Source: Pseudomonas oryzagri | GTDB taxonomy: Bacteria > Pseudomonadota > Gammaproteobacteria > Pseudomonadales > Pseudomonadaceae | DNA length: 64,000 nucleotides | Reading direction: 5' to 3' | Assembly: GCF_020831405.1 (NCBI RefSeq) | Contig: NZ_JAJHPU010000039.1 | Coordinates: 56,335-120,334 of the forward strand | Shown: positions 59,614 to 64,000 of the stretch, piece by piece | Position numbering within the stretch: the first letter of the stretch is position 1 | How the letters are laid out: the number at the start of each line of letters is the position of its first letter | Made by a program: the position numbers and the translations under genes | The notes under the pieces: model-generated | The model's input: only the letters and a program-made list of their open reading frames with translations | The model's database searches: none | What the model was told of the DNA's origin: nothing

Positions 59614-60480
59614 TCAGTGGGACAGCTGGGCGTGCAGCCAGGCGCAGACGTCGGCCGCGCCGGCCTGGCGCAGGCCCTCGCCGAGCGCGTTGGCTTCGGC
59701 CTGGTCGCGCGGCAGCAGGAGGAACTCCGGGCCGCCGCTGTCGCGCAGCAGGTGCAGGCGGGCATAGGGCATGCCGGTCAGCAACAGGCGCATGAAGCGC
59801 GCGTCGCTCCAGGCGGCTGCCGGCATGGCCAGCACGTGGTAGCCGGCATCCAGCTGCTCCAGGCCGCCGCGGTGCAGGCGGTATTCGGTGAGCACGGCCG
59901 GCATCTGCACGGTCAGGCCACGGCGGCGGGCGTAGGCCACCGCGCAGGCGAAGGCCTGGGGGACCTGTTCGCCGTTCCAGTAGTAGCGCTCGCCGCGCCA
60001 GTTGGCCTGGCGCAGATGGAGGGTCTCGCCGCTGGCATGGTGCGGCAGGGCCTGGGCCAGGGTGCGACTGAAGTCCTTGTAGCTGATCAGGCGGATGCTG
60101 CGGCAGGCCGGCGAGGCCGCGTAGTCCTCGAAGCGGGCGAAACGGGCGCCGGCTTCGGGGGCGCCCCCCAAGCCATCGACCCAGCGCAGATCGAACTCGC
60201 TGATTCGCCGCTCCTGCACCTGGACCAGCGCGCGCAGCGCCTGATGGGCCGCCGCCTTGTCCTCCTGGACCGGGCCGGACAGTGCCCCGCGGGGCAGGTC
60301 GGCCAGCCGTTGCAACGGTGGGCCGTCCTGCCACCAGATGCTGTCCGGTACTTCCGGCAAGGGGCTGAAGGGGAGGCGCAACTTCGCAGCCTGCTCCTGC
60401 AGCTGCATGCTACCGCTGGGCCCGAATCCTGCTCGGTGGGCCAGGGAGGCAAAAAAGTTGCGAAATGAAAATGGTGGCAT
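59614..60480 (-). CDS. DUF6685-like protein
   Basis: 288 residues, soluble, no signal peptide seen. It corresponds by place (next to pyrD, then rmf and rlmL) and type to the PAO1 hypothetical protein before pyrD. Recognisable stretches are RFEDYAASPACRSIRLISYK and ANWRGERYYWNGEQVPQAFA. The function is unknown. Start uncertain: the ATG at 60480 gives MPPFSFRNFF, while a GTG at 60543 adds 21 residues. It is convergent with the GGDEF/EAL gene. Confidence 0.75.
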   Translation of the reverse strand: MPPFSFRNFFASLAHRAGFGPSGSMQLQEQAAKLRLPFSPLPEVPDSIWWQDGPPLQRLADLPRGALSGPVQEDKAAAHQALRALVQVQERRISEFDLRWVDGLGGAPEAGARFARFEDYAASPACRSIRLISYKDFSRTLAQALPHHASGETLHLRQANWRGERYYWNGEQVPQAFACAVAYARRRGLTVQMPAVLTEYRLHRGGLEQLDAGYHVLAMPAAAWSDARFMRLLLTGMPYARLHLLRDSGGPEFLLLPRDQAEANALGEGLRQAGAADVCAWLHAQLSH

Positions 60481-60649
60481 GTTCACGCCCGAATGCTTCC
60501 TGCATATCGATGGGTTATCGGCTCGCGGCAGATCATTGCTCACTTGATGCCATTACTCAGCAAAGACAAGACTAACCGACTTTGCCCGCTGAAAAAATGC
60601 TGGCCAGCTGTCGCCATGGCTTGCGTCACGTCTGGAGCGCGGGGCGTGC

Positions 60650-60678
60650 TTCGCCCGCCACAGCGGCTGGGCTATACT
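60650..60678 (+). promoter_or_regulatory. Promoter of pyrD
   Basis: TTCGCC (60650-60655), 17 bases, TATACT (60673-60678), 34 bases before the pyrD start. Confidence 0.6.
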
Positions 60679-60712
60679 TCGCACCCCGACGACCTGCTGA
60701 TGATTCCTGCCC

Positions 60713-61735
60713 ATGTATGCTCTCGCCCGCGAGCTGCTGTTCAAACTGTCCCCGGAAACCTCCCACGAACTGGCCATCGACCTGATCGGTGCCGGTGGCC
60801 GCCTCGGCCTCAATCGCCTGGTCTGCCAGACGCCGCGCCTGCCGGTGCGGGTGATGGGTCTGGAGTTCGCCAACCCGGTCGGTCTCGCCGCCGGTCTCGA
60901 CAAGAACGGTGATGCCATCGACGGTTTCGCCCAGCTCGGCTTCGGCTTCGTCGAGATCGGCACCGTGACGCCGCGCCCGCAGCCGGGCAATCCCAAGCCG
61001 CGCCTGTTCCGCCTGCCGCAGTCCGAGGCGATCATCAACCGCATGGGCTTCAACAACCATGGCGTCGACCACCTGCTGGAGCGCGTCAAGGCCGCCCAGT
61101 ACCGCGGCGTGCTGGGCATCAATATCGGCAAGAACTTCGATACGCCGGTCGAGCGCGCGGTGGACGACTACCTGCTGTGCCTGGACAAGGTCTATCCCCA
61201 CGCCAGCTACGTCACGGTCAACGTCAGCTCGCCGAACACCCCCGGGCTGCGCAGCCTGCAGTTCGGCGACTCGCTCAAGCAGCTGCTCGAAGCGCTGCGC
61301 CAGCGCCAGGAGGCTCTCGCCGTGCAGCACGGCCGCCGGGTGCCGCTGGCGATCAAGATCGCCCCGGACATGAGCGACGAGGAAACCGTGCTGGTGGCGC
61401 GTGCCCTGCTGGATGCCGGCATGGATGCGGTGATCGCCACCAACACCACCCTGAGCCGCGCAGGCGTGGAAGGGCTGGCGCATGCCGACGAGGCCGGCGG
61501 CCTGTCCGGTGCCCCGGTGCGCGACAGGAGCACGCATACCGTGCGGCTGCTGGCTGGCGAACTGGCCGGGCGGCTGCCGATCATCGCGGTCGGCGGCATC
61601 ACCGAGGGCGCCCATGCCGCCGAGAAGATCGCCGCCGGCGCCAGCCTGGTGCAGATCTACTCCGGCTTCATCTACAAGGGCCCGGCGCTGATCCGCGCGG
61701 CCGTGGACGCCATCGCGGCGACCGGCCGGGTCTGA
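60713..61735 (+). CDS. pyrD: Dihydroorotate dehydrogenase (quinone), class 2
   Basis: 340 residues. It oxidises dihydroorotate to orotate with membrane quinone in pyrimidine synthesis. An N-terminal amphipathic part ([20 protein letters not shown]) binds the membrane. FMN and active-site motifs are present: [26 protein letters not shown], the Ser base in [12 protein letters not shown], and VGGITEG. It stands alone between divergent DUF6685 and convergent rmf. Confidence 0.97.
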   Translation: MYALARELLFKLSPETSHELAIDLIGAGGRLGLNRLVCQTPRLPVRVMGLEFANPVGLAAGLDKNGDAIDGFAQLGFGFVEIGTVTPRPQPGNPKPRLFRLPQSEAIINRMGFNNHGVDHLLERVKAAQYRGVLGINIGKNFDTPVERAVDDYLLCLDKVYPHASYVTVNVSSPNTPGLRSLQFGDSLKQLLEALRQRQEALAVQHGRRVPLAIKIAPDMSDEETVLVARALLDAGMDAVIATNTTLSRAGVEGLAHADEAGGLSGAPVRDRSTHTVRLLAGELAGRLPIIAVGGITEGAHAAEKIAAGASLVQIYSGFIYKGPALIRAAVDAIAATGRV

Positions 61736-61748
61736 GCCCCGGAAACGG

Positions 61749-61772
61749 AACGGGGCCCCCTGGGGCCCCGTT
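61749..61772. terminator. Hairpin between pyrD and rmf
   Basis: AACGGGGCCC (61749-61758) pairs with GGGCCCCGTT (61763-61772). The following T run is short. Confidence 0.5.
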
Positions 61773-61814
61773 GTGGATGGATAGATCGGCTGAAAAGGCG
61801 TACGAGGGTGCGGT

Positions 61815-62030
61815 TCAGCTGACCGCGTGAAGTTGGTTGAGACGGTGGATGCCGGCCGTGCCGGTCATACCCTCCCAGTTGTCGACACGACCTTCGCGCC
61901 AGCCATTGATCCAGGCTTGGCGGGCCGACGGTGCTGAGCAGGGACACATGTCGCGGGACTTCCCGCTGATGCCATATTGATAACCGCGCAAAAAGGCTCT
62001 TTCCAACGGATCACGCTTGAGTCTCTTCAT
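61815..62030 (-). CDS. rmf: Ribosome modulation factor
   Basis: 71 residues, typical RMF: MKRLKRDPLERAFLRGYQYG, then DMCPCSAPSARQAWINGWRE. It causes 70S ribosomes to pair into inactive 100S particles in stationary phase. GAGGG precedes the ATG. A long structured leader lies upstream. Confidence 0.96.
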   Translation of the reverse strand: MKRLKRDPLERAFLRGYQYGISGKSRDMCPCSAPSARQAWINGWREGRVDNWEGMTGTAGIHRLNQLHAVS

Positions 62031-62230
62031 CGGGTATTGCCCTCTTAGGTTGACTTACTTGTCCCGTTGGCCTCTTGGAGGCCTGGCGGAAGGTCCGCCA
62101 TAAAGCTCGCTGCCGACAGGGCGAGCATATTCCGCAGTTCTTAAGGAGGTGCGGATTATGGGAGTTCTAAATGAATCTCCTTGGTGCTGTGAATGATCGA
62201 ATTGTCATAAAGGAAACAATACTAGGACGC
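62031..62230 (-). ncRNA. Structured leader of rmf (rmf RNA motif region)
   Basis: On the minus strand the leader contains two adjacent perfect hairpins: TGGCGGA/TCCGCCA (62084-62100) and GGCCTC/GAGGCC (62069-62083), about 40-70 bases before the start codon, with further AT-rich sequence upstream. A conserved rmf RNA motif has been described upstream of rmf in pseudomonads; I assign this region to it by place and structure only. The outer limits are approximate. Confidence 0.55.
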
Positions 62231-62409
62231 TCATGGCCTAAGCCGGCGTTCTGACCCGCGTGGCAGCCCGCTCAGGCGCGGTTTTGCCGGCGGTTGCACT
62301 TAGACCGAACGAGCTGGCGTTCTGCCGATTGGGGCGGGCGCCTTCCGACGAAGGGGCATCTGCGTCCCTGAGTCACACCCAATGAAGGGCCTGGCCCCTG
62401 GAATACCGC

Positions 62410-64000
62410 ATGTCCGACCTCTACCCACTCGTTCTCACCAGTCCCAAGGGCCTGGAAACCCTGCTGCTCGATGAAGCCACCGCACTGGGCCTGCAAGACG
62501 GGCGCGAACAGGTGGCGGCCGTGCAGGGCCAGGGCAGCCTGGAAACCGCCTACCGTCTGTGCCTGTGGTCGCGATTGGCCAACCGCGTGCTGCTGGTGCT
62601 CGGCCGCTTCCCGGTGGACAGCGCCGAGACGCTCTACCAGGCGGTCCGCTCGATCGACTGGAGCGAGCACCTGCTGCCCTCCGGCAGCCTGGCGGTGGAA
62701 TTCTCCGGCCGTGGCGCCGGCATCGACAACACCCACTTCGGCGCGCTCAAGGTCAAGGACGGCATCGTCGACAGCCTGCGCGCGCAGTCCGGCCAGCGGC
62801 CGTCGGTGGACAAGTATCAGCCCGACCTGCGCATCCATGCGCGCCTCGAGCGCGGCGAGCTGGTGCTGTCGCTCGACCTGTCCGGCTTCAGCCTGCACCA
62901 GCGCGGCTACCGGCTGCAGCAGGGCGCCGCGCCGCTCAAGGAAAACCTCGCCGCCGCCATCCTGATCCGCGCCGGCTGGCCGCGCATCGCCGCCGAGGGC
63001 GGCGCGCTGGCCGACCCGATGTGCGGCGTCGGCACCTTCCTGGTCGAGGCGGGCATGATGGCCGCCGACATCGCGCCCAACCTCAAGCGCGAGAAGTGGG
63101 GTTTCTCCAACTGGCTGGGTCACGTACCGGCGCTCTGGAAGAAGCTGCACGAGGAAGCCGAGGCGCGCGCGAGCGCCGGTCTCGCCCGTCCGCCGCTGTG
63201 GATCCGTGGCTACGAGGCCGATCCGCGGTTGATCCAGCCTGGGCGCAACAACATCGAGCGCGCCGGCCTCGCCGACTGGGTGAAGATCTACCAGGGCGAG
63301 CTGGCCACCTTCGAGCCGCGCCCGGACCAGAACCAGACCGGTCTGGTGGTGTGCAACCCGCCCTATGGCGAGCGCCTGGGCGACGAGGCCAGCCTGCTGT
63401 ACCTCTACCAGCATCTCGGCGAGCGCCTGCGCCAGGCCTGCCTGAACTGGGAGGCGGCGGTGTTCACCGGCGCGCCGGAGCTGGGCAAGCGCATGGGCAT
63501 CCGCAGCCACAAGCAGTACGCCTTCTGGAACGGCGCGCTGCCGTGCAAGCTGCTGCTGTTCAAGGTGCTGCCGGAGCAGTTCGTCACCGGCCGCAACGAG
63601 CCGGCGGCGGCCCAGCCGGCCCCGCAGGCGCGGATGATCGGCGGCCAGCTGGTCGAGCGGCCGCCGGCGGTACGCACCGAGCCGGCGCGTCTGTCCGAGG
63701 GCGGGCAGATGTTCGCCAACCGTCTGCAGAAGAATCTCAAGACCCTGGGCAAGTGGGCGCGCAAGGCCGGAATCGAATGCTACCGCCTGTACGACGCCGA
63801 CATGCCGGAGTACGCGCTGGCGGTCGACCTGTATCGCGACTGGGTGCACGTGCAGGAGTACGCGCCGCCGCGCTCGATCGATCCGGACAAGGCGCAGGCG
63901 CGCCTGTTCGACGCCCTGGCGGCGATCCCGCAGGCGCTGGATATCGATCCTTCGCGGGTGGTCATCAAGCGCCGCGAGCGCCAGGCCGGCAAGAAGCAGT
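62410..64000 (+). CDS. rlmL: 23S rRNA methyltransferase RlmL (RlmKL), N-terminal three quarters, cut by window end
   Basis: 530 codons are visible from the ATG at 62410, open to the window end; E. coli RlmKL has 702 residues. The THUMP domain lies at about 45-155. The RlmL methyltransferase domain (m2G2445) follows with the SAM motif DPMCGVGTFLVEAG near 217 and the catalytic NPPYGERLG near 317. The last visible part (MFANRLQKNLKTLGKWARK on) begins the RlmK domain (m7G2069). Its neighbours rmf and pyrD are the same as in PAO1. GGAAT precedes the start. Confidence 0.95.
   Translation, partial: MSDLYPLVLTSPKGLETLLLDEATALGLQDGREQVAAVQGQGSLETAYRLCLWSRLANRVLLVLGRFPVDSAETLYQAVRSIDWSEHLLPSGSLAVEFSGRGAGIDNTHFGALKVKDGIVDSLRAQSGQRPSVDKYQPDLRIHARLERGELVLSLDLSGFSLHQRGYRLQQGAAPLKENLAAAILIRAGWPRIAAEGGALADPMCGVGTFLVEAGMMAADIAPNLKREKWGFSNWLGHVPALWKKLHEEAEARASAGLARPPLWIRGYEADPRLIQPGRNNIERAGLADWVKIYQGELATFEPRPDQNQTGLVVCNPPYGERLGDEASLLYLYQHLGERLRQACLNWEAAVFTGAPELGKRMGIRSHKQYAFWNGALPCKLLLFKVLPEQFVTGRNEPAAAQPAPQARMIGGQLVERPPAVRTEPARLSEGGQMFANRLQKNLKTLGKWARKAGIECYRLYDADMPEYALAVDLYRDWVHVQEYAPPRSIDPDKAQARLFDALAAIPQALDIDPSRVVIKRRERQAGKKQ

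Overview
The window is a stretch of chromosome from a gammaproteobacterium of the genus Pseudomonas in the broad sense. It is GC-rich, and almost every protein is close to a Pseudomonas family member. Long runs keep the gene order I remember from P. aeruginosa PAO1: aspS-pmpR-ruvCAB-ybgC-tolQRAB-oprL-cpoB-queE-queC, nadA to purC, fumC-bolA-dsbA-like-ABC exporter, argR-aruCFG-aruE-alaS-lysC-rsmA-tRNAs-mgtE, and DUF6685-pyrD-rmf-rlmL. It is not P. aeruginosa itself: blocks from distant PAO1 positions are joined here, and several PAO1 genes are absent. I saw no insertion sequence, integrase, prophage or CRISPR array, so this is core genome with small insertions and losses at junctions. About 61 protein genes (two cut by the window edges) and 8 tRNA genes are annotated.

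Layout. 1-12.8 kb: a cut membrane protein (-), then aspS, pmpR (yebC), the Holliday-junction genes ruvCAB, the Tol-Pal envelope operon, and two queuosine-precursor genes. 12.8-13.04 kb: two identical tRNA-Lys genes. 13.1-20.1 kb: nadA, bepA-like protease, a TusA-like protein, bcp, a GcvR-like regulator, dapA, bamC, an unusual long-type purC and tRNA-Ser(CGA). 20.3-32.8 kb: a mosaic of a solitary polyamine-type binding protein, a YbfB-type MFS carrier, a GH17 membrane enzyme, yjcH-actP (acetate uptake), an unrecognised protein, yheU, a CsoR-like regulator overlapping a haem-binding DUF3365 protein, mnmC, and a polyphosphate:AMP phosphotransferase. 32.9-43.2 kb: an EamA transporter, fumC, bolA, a DsbA-like protein, an ABC exporter, an MFS symporter, a monooxygenase-fold protein, mqo and argR.

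43.3-55.1 kb: the arginine succinyltransferase (AST) genes aruC, aruF, aruG and aruE, but without aruD and aruB, then alaS, lysC, rsmA, tRNA-Ser(GCT), three tRNA-Arg(ACG) and mgtE. 55.1-59.6 kb: an AmrZ-like ribbon-helix-helix regulator, a tRNA-Arg(CCT) with a defective-looking acceptor stem, and a four-PAS GGDEF/EAL protein. 59.6-64 kb: DUF6685, pyrD, rmf with a structured leader, and rlmL cut by the window end.

The points most worth checking are: a purC of the long betaproteobacterial type where Pseudomonas normally has the short type; loss of aruD-aruB from the AST cluster; a compact queC-tRNA-Lys-nadA junction where PAO1 carries an island and the pqs quinolone genes; the mispaired tRNA-Arg(CCT) beside a c-di-GMP/AmrZ-like pair; and inverted-repeat-rich control regions before yjcH-actP, before mqo and after mqo. 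I did not find a clear multi-gene system of unknown type. The nearest candidate is the overlapping CsoR-like/DUF3365 pair at 28 kb.
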